From assembly GCA_003574895.1 (NCBI GenBank), contig PJFB01000006.1:1-64000 (forward strand): a stretch of DNA of 64,000 nucleotides, in the 5' to 3' direction. Source of the DNA: Geobacter sp. (GTDB lineage Bacteria > Desulfobacterota > Desulfuromonadia > Geobacterales > Pseudopelobacteraceae). Shown one piece after another: positions 36,557-44,712 of this stretch. Position numbers and translations under genes: made by a program. The notes under the pieces are model-generated. The model saw only the letters and a program-made list of their open reading frames with translations, was not told the DNA's origin and made no database searches. Numbering within the stretch: the first letter of the stretch is position 1; each line of letters starts with the position of its first letter.

Positions 36557-36895
36557 CTAAGGCACCACGTTAACCTCATTGGAAGCCTTCGACTCTCCCG
36601 TTGATAATATGGCCGTCACCTGGTAAAAATAATTATTGCCCGGAATTACGGTGGCATCCGTGTAATACGTTGTGGACAAGTTGGATGCAATCATGGTTTT
36701 GCTTGATACCGGCCCGGACACCGTCCCGCGGTATACATTGTAGCCGGTAGCGCCAGGAGCGGCATACCAGCTCAAATATTCCTGCCCGGTGCCGTTGGTG
36801 CCGGTAAGCGCTGTCGGATAGTCCGGAGATGAACTGCCGCACCCTGCAATAACAATCATTACCAGAAGCACCAATGATATAATTACATTTTTCAA
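36557..36895 (-). CDS. Small lipoprotein with a fibronectin type III-like domain
   Basis: From a TTG start (GGGGG 8 nt upstream) the protein opens MKNVIISLVLLVMIVIAGC, an ideal lipoprotein signal with a lipobox cysteine. An ATG at 36916 is the alternative. The mature part contains LSWYAAPGATGYNVYRGTVSGP and YYTDATVIPGNNYFYQVTAIL, the core of an Fn3 domain. About 112 residues. It is likely an outer-membrane-tethered binding or structural protein of unknown partner. Confidence 0.75.
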   Translation of the reverse strand: MKNVIISLVLLVMIVIAGCGSSSPDYPTALTGTNGTGQEYLSWYAAPGATGYNVYRGTVSGPVSSKTMIASNLSTTYYTDATVIPGNNYFYQVTAILSTGESKASNEVNVVP

Positions 36896-37081
36896 CTCGC
36901 CCACCCCCTTCAACATGCGACTGGTTAATCCAGAACACGGCAACATATCCAGTTAAATTGAAATTCAGTTTACCACATAATCTTTTGCCAAGATTAAATC
37001 CTGCTATTTTTTCATATCACTTTATACAAATGCCGACGACAATCGAAAACATCTACTTTGCTTTGACACGCGCTTGTTACA

Positions 37082-37117
37082 AAAAAGGCCACTCCCAAAT
37101 ATGGGAATGGCCTTTTT
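37082..37117 (-). terminator. Intrinsic terminator of the octaheme cytochrome gene
   Basis: On the minus strand AAAAAGGCCATTCCCA and TGGGAGTGGCCTTTTT pair with one mismatch across 4 nt and run into a T-tract. It lies 40 nt after the cytochrome stop, and the A/T flanks make it potentially bidirectional. Confidence 0.9.
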
Positions 37118-37156
37118 ATCGGACTGCCTACGACACTTATATCCTTTTAAAACCGC

Positions 37157-38527
37157 TTAAAAATCGTCTTTCTGGCTTTCCACAACTTTTCTGAAATACA
37201 CCTCAGGCGAGGTCAGCTTGGCAACTTCCTCTTTGCTGTAGCCCAGGGCCGCGAAATTAATCACGCCGTTCGGAACATGGCAATTGGTGCAGGTCAGGGC
37301 TTTGCTCTTTGGACCCACCAAGTGGTTGCTGCCGAAATAGATTGTCTGCCAGCCCGGAACCGGTTCATATTTCTTGATTCCCAGAATCTTGGCAGCGGAG
37401 GCCACACCGGCCAGGCTGTCACCGGTAGCCATGGGTGGCGCAAAGTCCATGGACAAAAGCGATCCGGTTAATTTATCGAAATAGGCCTTGCCCTGGAAGA
37501 TTTTGAATGGGTAAATCTTGCTCTTGCCGTCGGTCCGACTTCCCTTGGGGCCGATAAATTTAGGGGTATTGGTCACGGTGTGGTTGTACCATGCATACAC
37601 CGGCCTGGTTTCATTTACATTCTGCTTCAGGGTTGACGGCTCCCAGAAGCCGTTATCCTGTTTTTCCCACTTGGTGAAATCTTTGGCGCTGGCGCCGCCG
37701 GTCCTGGTAATGTGGCAGGTCTGGCAGGCTATCTTGGCTGTGTGCCGGTTCAGATCAGCATCTTTGTGCGGTGTTTCAGTGTGGCATTCGCCTGCACAAG
37801 ACATACGGATGCCATCATTGGCCCAGTTGTTGGGATCATAGCCGGTAGGGAACTTGTGATTCTTTACCTGATGGCAATCGATGCAGGCCAAGCCGTTGGC
37901 CACATGCACATCGTTTTTAGGATCAATGGAGAAACCGCGCTTAACAAGCACGCCGCCGCCGGCAGATTCGTGGCAGATCATGCAGGTTTTTGCGGTTGGG
38001 CGGCCAAGGTTGGCAGCGGCCTCGGTGCTTCTGTCCTGGCTCATGATAACTGTGCCGTCGGCGCGTTTGCCGGGTTTGCGCTTGCTAAAGTCATACTTGG
38101 TGGAATGGCAGATCAGGCAATCGATGGACTCCTCGGCCTGGGGGCCGGTGCTGCCCACCGGGGTGGAATGATCGCCGGGGTGGCAGGTGTTGCAGCCAGA
38201 AAACTTGGTCTTGCCCATCTGATTAGGTGGAATTTCCTTCAGGTTGTTGACAATGTCGTTCCCATTGCACATGGTGTAGATACGGTTCTTCATGCCGTAC
38301 TCGACGCCGGGTTTGAGGTTATCGACGTTGTCAACCTTGGAGGCATGTTTCCAGTGAACAGTGCCAGTGAATTCCTTTGCCTTGCCCGGATGGCAGACCT
38401 CGCAAGTTTTCGGCCCCTGGTAGCCATTCTTCAGGATGTAATCCTTACCAGGATGTTCCTTGGCAAAAGCAACTGAAGTTGCCAATGCAACCCCCAGTAC
38501 TGATGCTATCGCAGCTTTACCCAACAT
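37157..38527 (-). CDS. Octaheme c-type cytochrome, tetrathionate reductase (OTR)-like
   Basis: A 456-residue periplasmic cytochrome with a 22-residue signal peptide. Seven standard sites can be read (CEVCH, CNTCH, CLICH, CMICH, CIDCH, CQTCH, CTNCH) plus one with an extra residue, CAGECH (CX3CH), making eight hemes. The early GKAKEFTGTVHWKHASKV and the size fit the octaheme OTR family, whose Shewanella member reduces tetrathionate, nitrite and hydroxylamine in vitro and has a lysine-ligated catalytic heme. The physiological substrate in Geobacter is not established. AGAGGAG precedes the ATG. A small secreted protein is encoded upstream on the same strand. Confidence 0.85.
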   Translation of the reverse strand: MLGKAAIASVLGVALATSVAFAKEHPGKDYILKNGYQGPKTCEVCHPGKAKEFTGTVHWKHASKVDNVDNLKPGVEYGMKNRIYTMCNGNDIVNNLKEIPPNQMGKTKFSGCNTCHPGDHSTPVGSTGPQAEESIDCLICHSTKYDFSKRKPGKRADGTVIMSQDRSTEAAANLGRPTAKTCMICHESAGGGVLVKRGFSIDPKNDVHVANGLACIDCHQVKNHKFPTGYDPNNWANDGIRMSCAGECHTETPHKDADLNRHTAKIACQTCHITRTGGASAKDFTKWEKQDNGFWEPSTLKQNVNETRPVYAWYNHTVTNTPKFIGPKGSRTDGKSKIYPFKIFQGKAYFDKLTGSLLSMDFAPPMATGDSLAGVASAAKILGIKKYEPVPGWQTIYFGSNHLVGPKSKALTCTNCHVPNGVINFAALGYSKEEVAKLTSPEVYFRKVVESQKDDF

Positions 38528-38729
38528 GATTGTTTCTCCTCTGTGATCATTATATTTTTTTCATCCTTACAGCACAAAAAACCTTCGGGCCGGGCCGGCT
38601 TTTCAGCAGCCGCCCAGCCCGATCACTCAATGATTAACAAACTATAACAAATTATCTGCGTTAAGCAATGGCAGGACAAACTGCCAGGGAAAAGTGCGTT
38701 GGCTTAGACTTGAGGGGTTTCACTTCAAA

Positions 38730-38762
38730 AGCCGGCGCAGTACCTAACATCAGCAACCGGCT
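38730..38762 (-). terminator. Hairpin at the end of the small secreted-protein gene
   Basis: AGCCGG and CCGGCT pair across a long 21-nt loop, and on the minus strand TTTGAAG follows. It overlaps the stop codon region. A weak terminator candidate. Confidence 0.35.
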
Positions 38763-39073
38763 GTCTTCTTGAACAACTTGCTGAAGTTTTTGCCGTCTTT
38801 TTGCTCGTATTTGCTGCGGATCTCATCGCCACTGACAATACGGTGGTCTTTGAACTTGTCGAGCGTCAGATCGTCAGCAACCGTCTCCACAACATCGGCG
38901 CCGGACTTATTATCTTTGAGTGTTACAACTGCCGACTTCCCATCGGGTGCCAAATCGATCTTGGTTATAACGCCCACCACCTTGAGTTCTTCCGCACTGG
39001 CTGTCTTAACCATTGTCAAACCAGATGCCACCAAAACTGCCACCATGAGGACCAAAGAAAAATGTTTTTTCAT
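38750..39073 (-). CDS. Small secreted protein upstream of the octaheme cytochrome gene
   Basis: A 107-residue protein with a signal peptide ending TASAEE (~27). The mature part holds VGVITKIDLAPDGKSAVVTLKDNKSG and ends KKTAGC. It reads as a small beta-barrel-like domain plus a basic tail with a terminal cysteine. The family is unknown. GAGAGGTGA precedes the ATG. It may share regulation with the cytochrome gene 220 nt downstream, although a hairpin lies between them. Confidence 0.75.
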   Translation of the reverse strand: MKKHFSLVLMVAVLVASGLTMVKTASAEELKVVGVITKIDLAPDGKSAVVTLKDNKSGADVVETVADDLTLDKFKDHRIVSGDEIRSKYEQKDGKNFSKLFKKTAGC

Positions 39074-39179
39074 TATTCACCTCTCTATAAAGATATGTAT
39101 ATTTGAATAATGACATATGGAGATTTGTTTTTCAAGGTTTTTTTGTTGATTAAAGACGCGCTCAGGCATCCTGCCCCAA

Positions 39180-39207
39180 TCAAGATAGGCGTCTACGCCT
39201 ATCTTGA
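39180..39207. promoter_or_regulatory. Perfect palindrome between divergent genes
   Basis: TCAAGATAGGCGT and ACGCCTATCTTGA are exact complements separated by 2 nt. The site lies between the minus-strand secreted-protein start (39073) and the plus-strand methyltransferase start (39267). With so short a spacer it looks more like a binding site for a dimeric regulator than a hairpin terminator. Confidence 0.55.
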
Positions 39208-39266
39208 CAGTAGCTGGCGAGTGTTGTAACAGTAAGGCCTGCGCCGTTGACAAAAGGAGATATCCC

Positions 39267-39854
39267 ATGTGGAACGAACGATACAGCGAACCGGGCTTTG
39301 TTTATGGAACATCACCCAATGAGTTTCTTGCCGCAATGAGTAGCAAGATTCCACGCGGCAGAATTCTGTCACTTGCCGAAGGAGAAGGACGAAATGCGGT
39401 TTATCTGGCATCGCTGGGTTATGATGTGGTAGCGGTGGATTCTTCGGAGGTCGGCCTGGGCAAGGCGAATCAACTGGCGGCGGAGCACGGGGTCTCAATC
39501 ACAACCATAGTTGCCGATCTCAGGGATTTCCGGATCGAACCAGAAAGCTGGGACGGGATCATTGCCATCTATTGCCACGTGCCTTCGGATATTCGCGGTC
39601 CGCTTCACAGGGCTGCGGTAAAGGGCCTGAAACAGGGGGGAGTCTTCGTGCTGGAGGCATTCAGTCCGCGCCAACTGGACTATGGCACAGGTGGTCCATC
39701 CTCAATCGACATGCTCATGTCGCTGGAAGACCTGGAAAGCGAGTTGTCAGGCTTGCGCCTGGTTCATGCCGTGGAAATCGAACGGGAAGTACGGGAGGGG
39801 AGCCGCCATACCGGATTGGCATCGGTAGTCCAGATAGTCGGCATTAAAATGTGA
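39267..39854 (+). CDS. SAM-dependent methyltransferase (TehB-like)
   Basis: 195 residues from the ATG at 39267, which has AAAGGAGA upstream; the open frame extends further up but without a site. It starts MWNERYSEPGFVYGTSPNEFL, the typical beginning of TehB/class I methyltransferases. The SAM motif I is ILSLAEGEGRNAVYLASLGYDVVAVD. Post-I and motif IV regions (VADLRDF, WDGIIAIYCHVPS) follow. Related proteins are linked with tellurite or thiol methylation; the substrate here is unknown. Confidence 0.9.
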   Translation: MWNERYSEPGFVYGTSPNEFLAAMSSKIPRGRILSLAEGEGRNAVYLASLGYDVVAVDSSEVGLGKANQLAAEHGVSITTIVADLRDFRIEPESWDGIIAIYCHVPSDIRGPLHRAAVKGLKQGGVFVLEAFSPRQLDYGTGGPSSIDMLMSLEDLESELSGLRLVHAVEIEREVREGSRHTGLASVVQIVGIKM

Positions 39855-39908
39855 CCGGCAAAAAGTGGACAACCAATTCCCGGAACAGTCCAACTGCAAG
39901 CATTGCGG

Positions 39909-40199
39909 CTATTTTTTACCCCACATCGGAGTATCCATAAACTGGTGCCAGAGCCGTTCCTCCGGGTTTTGTTCGTAAAATTCGTCCTCGGCAAAGGAAA
40001 ATCGGTAGGACGCAACATAATCGGACAGCATCCGATAGGCCGCGTTTATCTTCCTGATCATCTCGTCATCACCCGTGCCGTCGGTATCAGGGTGATGGCG
40101 TTTTACCAACATGCGGTGCCTTGACTTTATTTCCTTGAGGGAGGCTCGCTCGCCCAAACCGAACAGCTTGATCGCTGACTGGAGTTCGGCGTAGTTCAT
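39909..40199 (-). CDS. J-domain-only (DnaJ-like) protein
   Basis: 96 residues from the ATG at 40199. Residues ~3-65 are a J domain: MNYAELQSAIKLFGLGERASLKEIKSRHRMLVKRHHPDTDG with the HPD tripeptide that stimulates DnaK ATPase, then INAAYRMLSDYV. There is no zinc-finger or substrate-binding domain. The tail FYEQNPEERLWHQFMDTP may select a partner. A longer frame up to 40298 overlaps the next gene and is less likely. Confidence 0.85.
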   Translation of the reverse strand: MNYAELQSAIKLFGLGERASLKEIKSRHRMLVKRHHPDTDGTGDDEMIRKINAAYRMLSDYVASYRFSFAEDEFYEQNPEERLWHQFMDTPMWGKK

Positions 40200-40242
40200 G
40201 GCATGAATCCATATCCTGCTAAGCAGTTCAACGTTAACAAAG

Positions 40243-40614
40243 TCATTTTCTTTTGCCCACCTGGAGGAGATCATCCTGAAGTGATTTGACGGCGTCATGC
40301 AGGTTGGCGGCAGGGTTTTTCCTGCAATAGGAATCTATCCGCGCCATTATGGATTCGTGATTGGCGGTTTCCAGAAAATGCTTGTTATTGGCAGGGGGGT
40401 AATACATTGAAACCGCAGTAAAATATCCATAAATCCACTGTTTGAATCTGCCTATCTTCTGTAGATCGCTTTCCTGTCTGGTAGCCACAAAATCTCCGCA
40501 AGAAACCGACCCGGCACCGTAAATGGATGTTATTTTGTTAGGTTCGTATGCATTTGCCGACGCCTGGGCGGCAAGAAAAACAAACACCGCTAAAAACACC
40601 ACAAATCTAGTCAC
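40243..40614 (-). CDS. Small secreted protein, Rap1a/HdeA-like pattern
   Basis: About 123 residues from a GTG with AGAGG upstream. The signal peptide is TRFVVFLAVFVFLAAQASANA. The mature part has SCGDFVATRQ, KQWIYGYFTAVSMYYPP and IDSYCRKNPAANLHDAVKSL. The two cysteines and the helix pattern resemble small periplasmic proteins annotated as Rap1a/Tai or HdeA-like; this is a loose resemblance. It may be co-transcribed with the J-domain gene. Confidence 0.7.
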   Translation of the reverse strand: MTRFVVFLAVFVFLAAQASANAYEPNKITSIYGAGSVSCGDFVATRQESDLQKIGRFKQWIYGYFTAVSMYYPPANNKHFLETANHESIMARIDSYCRKNPAANLHDAVKSLQDDLLQVGKRK

Positions 40615-40805
40615 TTTCAACCTCTTTTCCAAACAATACTCCGAGATCCCCACCCCTGGAAAACATGATCAAGTGCGTATTTATCAATCAGGCACCAAAC
40701 GTTTTCCCAGTTTTGCCGGGAAACAACCGCAAAACAATAAATGAAACAAATGGCTAATAACAACTAAAAAACGTCATCGCTGCCATCCCTGCTGCCAAGT
40801 TTTTG

Positions 40806-41171
40806 CTATACGATCTCATAAATAATGAAAAAACAGATAAAAGCCATGAAGATCAGACCCACGAAAAACAACTCTTCTGCCAGCCGCTCAATGGAATAGC
40901 GGCGAAATTTCCTGCGCATCCGTAGCGACCAGTAAGACAGGATGCATGAAGCCAGGAAAAACTGGGCATCAAATGCAAGCATTTCCTCACCGTAGCTTTT
41001 TACATGAGATAGCCGTTTACTCATTATGAAGATACCGATGACCGTGAGACAAACACCGACAAGCGTAGCGGATATGGAGAACACATGAAGGGTCAGATCG
41101 ATATCCGCATTTCGATTTGTTTTATCAATATCCATGGCGTTCGAAATTCCGATGAGTTTTGTTAGGGGCAT
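40806..41171 (-). CDS. Small three-helix membrane protein
   Basis: About 121 residues with hydrophobic segments at ~29-50, ~68-83 and ~99-119, and a basic loop RMRRKFRRYS between the second and third. The start is uncertain: an ATG at 41135 giving 109 residues is equally possible. Family not recognised. Confidence 0.6.
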   Translation of the reverse strand: MPLTKLIGISNAMDIDKTNRNADIDLTLHVFSISATLVGVCLTVIGIFIMSKRLSHVKSYGEEMLAFDAQFFLASCILSYWSLRMRRKFRRYSIERLAEELFFVGLIFMAFICFFIIYEIV

Positions 41172-41218
41172 CCACGTCGGCCCATTTACCGTGTTAAATT
41201 GTTGTCATTCATGTTTAC

Positions 41219-41249
41219 CGTCGGGGAACCGGAAATCGGTTCCCCGACG
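41219..41249. terminator. 13-bp hairpin after pal
   Basis: CGTCGGGGAACCG, GAAAT and CGGTTCCCCGACG form a perfect stem 9 nt after the pal stop. There is no T-tract on the minus strand. It is probably a terminator or mRNA end stabiliser. Confidence 0.65.
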
Positions 41250-41257
41250 TCGTGGGT

Positions 41258-41842
41258 CTAAGGTGTCACAACAAATTCATCCCTACGGTTCTTTGCCCAG
41301 GCAGCCTCATCATGGCCTTGAACCGCCGGGCGCTCCTTGCCATAGCTGATGGTTGACAGACGCCCCTCGGCGATTCCGAGGGTAACCAGGTATTTCTTCG
41401 CCGATACGGCCCGGCGCTCACCAAGGGCAAGATTGTATTCGGCGGAACCGCGCTCATCGCAGTTGCCCTCAATGCGTACCTTAGTGGCCGGCTGTTTCTG
41501 CAACAGACCGGCATCTTTAGTCAGAGCGGCACGGGCCTGTTCGGAAAGGTCAGCTGCGTCAAAATCAAAGTAGACCTTTTCCAATGCACTTTGCAGACTG
41601 GATTCGGCATCAGAGGATTTTACCGTTTCCTGCGCAGTCACAGCCTGCTGTTTCGGCTGTTCGGCTGGGATCGCCGGTTTCTGTGCTGGTTGAGTGGCAA
41701 CATGTTTCTGCTCTACCGGTTTGGCAGCTACTTGCGGGGCAATGCCTTCATCCTTTTTTACCAACTCCTGCTTGGCACAACCTCCTGCAGCAAACAGTGC
41801 GCATGCCAGCAACATTGCGTAAATCGCTCTACGTTTTTCCAT
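41258..41842 (-). CDS. pal: Peptidoglycan-associated lipoprotein (OmpA family)
   Basis: 194 residues. A lipoprotein signal ends LFAAGGC-AKQ. A Pro/Gln/Lys-rich linker spans ~25-80. An OmpA-C domain (~88-192) starts VYFDFDAADLSEQARAAL and contains VRIEGNCDERGSAEYNLALGERRAVSAKKYLVTLGI, the peptidoglycan-binding signature of Pal with the CDERG motif. It ties the outer membrane to the wall in the Tol-Pal system. No tol genes are adjacent, so it may be a second Pal-like protein. Confidence 0.9.
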   Translation of the reverse strand: MEKRRAIYAMLLACALFAAGGCAKQELVKKDEGIAPQVAAKPVEQKHVATQPAQKPAIPAEQPKQQAVTAQETVKSSDAESSLQSALEKVYFDFDAADLSEQARAALTKDAGLLQKQPATKVRIEGNCDERGSAEYNLALGERRAVSAKKYLVTLGIAEGRLSTISYGKERPAVQGHDEAAWAKNRRDEFVVTP

Positions 41843-42377
41843 TGTAAACTCCTTTAATAATTATAAATCGAATGCGCAAACGCATCCGCTATGGCTGATG
41901 CATGGCATCAACCCATATGGGAATATATTCGGATTCTACCTATGCGAACTGGAATGGCTTGGGGGGAGCACGTGAGCACAGTTGTCTGATCTCTTTCAAG
42001 ACAACCGGTGACAGTGCTGCTGGGAAGGAAAGATATGAAATTAATGGTTGCGTGCAGCAGGGGATGTACTGCACGTGCTCAAAGGGATCGGCAAAATGCT
42101 TGGAAGGCGCAGGTTCGGAATATTTCCCCGTTGCCACCTCAAGGATTGCCCGCTGACTGGGTTTGGTCTTCTGAGGATGCGACAGGTTCGGAATCCTTAT
42201 ACCCATGCAAAGGATTAGAAGCACAATGGTACTAGCAACGAACCTGAATGTTCTGCGATGTCTCAGAGTAAGGATCATTTGGTCACTTTAGCAGATTGTT
42301 TCGCCTAGAACAAATTATTACTCGGGTCATTCTACACCAGTTTTACTCAACAATCGAACCCATCACCAGCGACCCGT
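41843..42377. other. Gene-poor region with two doubtful frames
   Basis: 535 bp. A minus-strand frame (41940-42278, 112 codons) begins with a hydrophobic signal-like stretch but lacks a ribosome site. An opposing plus-strand frame (41902-42156) is cysteine-rich but also unsupported. I would annotate neither without homologues. Confidence 0.4.
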
Positions 42378-42587
42378 TCAATGGCTCAAGTCCCTGATGA
42401 TCCTGTAGGCAAGCAGCGCAAAGGGCCAAGCGTGCCAAAACAGGTCAAAGATATCAATGGGTCTTTTCAGGGTACCGGCCATAAGCATCCTGATCTTCTC
42501 CACAATATGCGGTTGGGGGTAGAACGGCGCAAATCCCAACAACAGTACGATCGGTATAAGAAACCGGTAATCCAATAGATCCTTCAT
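42378..42587 (-). CDS. Small conserved membrane protein
   Basis: A 69-residue protein, MKDLLDYRFLIPIVLLLGFAPF then PHIVEKIRMLMAGTLKRPIDIFDLFWH and AWPFALLAYRIIRDL. It has two membrane helices with a conserved-looking amphipathic linker. As I recall, similar short proteins occur in other Geobacter genomes, often loosely labelled RND transporter although far too short. Function unknown. Confidence 0.75.
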   Translation of the reverse strand: MKDLLDYRFLIPIVLLLGFAPFYPQPHIVEKIRMLMAGTLKRPIDIFDLFWHAWPFALLAYRIIRDLSH

Positions 42588-42690
42588 CGCTCACTCCATG
42601 CGTGCTTTGACAATGGTCGGTGGTTGACCAGATGCATTCCCAAAAACTGACGGGGCGGCTTGCGCCTGCCCCGTAGTGGTGAGCACCTTG

Positions 42691-42831
42691 TCAACAGCTG
42701 CAATTGTCGCTCTGCTCGCTGCCATAGACAAGTCTGAGTCCGCACTTCTGGCACCGCCAGAAGAGGCCGCCTCAACCAGGCATCAGGATCATCATGCCTT
42801 GACATTCCGGGCACTGTTTTTCTGTTTCCAT
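42691..42831 (-). CDS. Candidate selenoprotein: 46-residue zinc-ribbon-like protein with in-frame UGA
   Basis: AAGGGGGG lies 4 nt before the ATG at 42831. The frame reads METEKQCPECQGMMILMPG, then TGA (42774-42772), then GGLFWRCQKCGLRLVYG and a CSC end before a second TGA. The CPEC and CQKC pairs fall on either side of the internal TGA, in one frame, and form a zinc ribbon only if it is read through. Eight nt after the TGA an 8-bp perfect stem (CTTCTGGC/GCCAGAAG, 42763-42745) closes a GGU loop 16 nt from the codon, and TGAG at the codon pairs with CTCA at the far end. This fits the bacterial SECIS consensus. Alternatives are a nonsense-mutated gene or a sequencing error. No selenocysteine machinery lies in the window. 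Confidence 0.5.
42735..42774 (-). promoter_or_regulatory. SECIS-like stem-loop at the in-frame UGA
   Basis: A 40-nt element starting at the UGA itself. Outer UGAG/CUCA, a partly paired middle, and an apical 8-bp stem with a GGU loop. Known bacterial SECIS elements have the loop 16-37 nt after UGA, a loop of 3-14 nt and a G in its first two positions; all three hold here. It also codes for protein, so chance pairing is possible. Confidence 0.5.
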
Positions 42832-42977
42832 TATGCCCCCCTTTTTATGATTTGCATAAAATTAACATTGAACAAAATAATTAGTCAATGCATATGTCCA
42901 CATATTTACATAAATATTGTGGGCATCGGGATTATGCAAAAGCGAGCAACCGGTCAGTCGTGCCATCACGCGGTGGC

Positions 42978-44666
42978 CTATTTCAAAGATGTGTCTGATC
43001 GCAGTTTGTAGGGCCAGGTCATGATGCCGCCATCCATGAATTTGATATCCTTGAAACCGGCTGCATCCAGTATTTTCTGAGCTTCATAACCCCTCAGGCT
43101 GATTTTGCAAAACGTGACAATCTCCTTGTCCTTTGGCAGACTGTCCAGCTTTTCCCGCAACATCCCCAATGGGATCAGCTTGGCCCCTTCGATGCTGACC
43201 TCGGCATGTTCGGCAGGGGAACGGACATCCAGCAGGAGGAAATCGTCGCCGTCATCCATTTTTTTCTTCACATCCATGGGTGAAATGCCCTTGGCATGCC
43301 CGGCCAATTTGTTTTTGAGAATATCGGCGGCCACGATGAGATTATCCATGGCAGCGGAATAAGGCGGGGCATAGGCAAGATCGAGGTGAGCAAGCTGTTC
43401 CGCGGTGGCACCGAAGGTTATTGCGGCGGCAACGGCGTCCACCCGCTTGTCCACGGCCCCCTCACCTACCGCCTGCAATCCCAGGATTCTGCCGGTAGGT
43501 CGCTCTGCCACCAGTTTCAGGGCAATCGGCTTTGCCCCGGGAAAGAAGTGGGCCTTATCGGGGGCAGGCGAGAGAATGGTTTCGATGTCGTATCCACATG
43601 CCCGTGCCTCGCTTTCCGTGAGGCCGGTCTTGCCGGCATTGATGTTGAAAATCTTGACGATACTGGTGCCGAGGATACCGGCAAATGATGCTTCACCGCC
43701 AGCCGCGTTGATGCCGGCAACACGCCCCTGTTTGTTGGCTGTGCTGCCTAGCGGGACATAGACCTTTCTGCCGGTAATCAAGTGGCTTGTTTCGCAGCAG
43801 TCGCCACAGGCATAGATATGGGGGTCGGAGGTGCGCATGCAGGTGTCAACGGCAATGGCCCCGGTTGCGCCGATCTCAAGGCCGGCCTCTTTGGCAAGCC
43901 CGGTATTCGGAGTGACCCCAGGTGCCAGCACAACCAGGTCGGCCGGAATTTCGCACTGATCGACCATCACCGAAGCAACGGCCCCAGTACCGCCAAAGCC
44001 GGTTACCCGGCTGGAGGTCATAACATCGACCCCGTTCATCCGGCAATGTTTTTCCACCAGGCTGGCCATCTCAGCATCCAGGACTCCAGGCAGGAGTTGG
44101 TTGCGCATCTCGATCACGGTGACCTTCATCCCCTTCTGCTTCAGGGCTTCCGCTGTTTCCAGGCCGATCAAGCCACCTCCGACGATGCAGGCGGCATGTC
44201 CGGACACGGCCTTTTGCTTCAAAAGCTCCGCATCTTCGATGGATTTAACGGTCAGGATATTGGCAAGCTCCATGTTTTTCAGCGGAGGCAAGGCCGGCGA
44301 GCTGCCTGTGGCAAGAACCAGCTTGTCATATTCAACAGAAAATAAACCGGAGTCCTTCTTCTGTTTAAGATGGACTGTTTTGGTCTGCCTGTCGATGCCT
44401 ACAGCCTCGGTCCCGGTAATCACGTTAATGCCCTTGACCTTTTTGAAAAAGTTGGCATCGCGCACCACCCCAACGGGCGTGCTCATCAACTCTTCAATAT
44501 TGGCCACGGTATCAGACACAAAATAGGGAATACCGCAAGCGCCGTAAGAGATGAACTCTCCCCGGTCAATCAAGGTAATATCGGCGTACGGATTGATCCG
44601 TTTTGCCTTTGATGCAGCCTTGGCGCCAGCTGCATTGGCACCGATCACGACAATTCTCATTTTCAT
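42978..44666 (-). CDS. CoA-disulfide reductase-like flavoprotein fused to rhodanese
   Basis: 562 residues from the ATG at 44666, which has GGGGAG 7 nt upstream. FAD motif VVIGANAAGAKAASKAKR, the redox cysteine in ISYGACGIPYF, the NAD(P)H motif CIVGGGLIGLETAEAL and the second FAD motif IYACGDCCE place it with CoA-disulfide/NADH-oxidase/polysulfide reductases. Residues ~465-560 are a rhodanese domain with active-site cysteine in TFCKISLRGYEA. Fusions of this kind reduce polysulfide, persulfide or CoA-persulfide. The DUF134 gene lies 47 nt upstream on the same strand and probably forms an operon. Confidence 0.93.
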   Translation of the reverse strand: MKMRIVVIGANAAGAKAASKAKRINPYADITLIDRGEFISYGACGIPYFVSDTVANIEELMSTPVGVVRDANFFKKVKGINVITGTEAVGIDRQTKTVHLKQKKDSGLFSVEYDKLVLATGSSPALPPLKNMELANILTVKSIEDAELLKQKAVSGHAACIVGGGLIGLETAEALKQKGMKVTVIEMRNQLLPGVLDAEMASLVEKHCRMNGVDVMTSSRVTGFGGTGAVASVMVDQCEIPADLVVLAPGVTPNTGLAKEAGLEIGATGAIAVDTCMRTSDPHIYACGDCCETSHLITGRKVYVPLGSTANKQGRVAGINAAGGEASFAGILGTSIVKIFNINAGKTGLTESEARACGYDIETILSPAPDKAHFFPGAKPIALKLVAERPTGRILGLQAVGEGAVDKRVDAVAAAITFGATAEQLAHLDLAYAPPYSAAMDNLIVAADILKNKLAGHAKGISPMDVKKKMDDGDDFLLLDVRSPAEHAEVSIEGAKLIPLGMLREKLDSLPKDKEIVTFCKISLRGYEAQKILDAAGFKDIKFMDGGIMTWPYKLRSDTSLK

Positions 44667-44712
44667 CAATTATCTCCCCGTGAAATTTAATATTTAAAAA
44701 TCAAACTCAAAC

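Noticed and set aside
41902-42278. Two overlapping opposing frames after pal
   Set aside because: Neither has a ribosome site or a recognisable domain; kept only as a gene-poor region.
42584-42814. 76-codon minus-strand frame over the candidate selenoprotein
   Set aside because: Arg/Leu-rich composition typical of an out-of-frame shadow; the alternative frame has a strong ribosome site and paired CxxC motifs.
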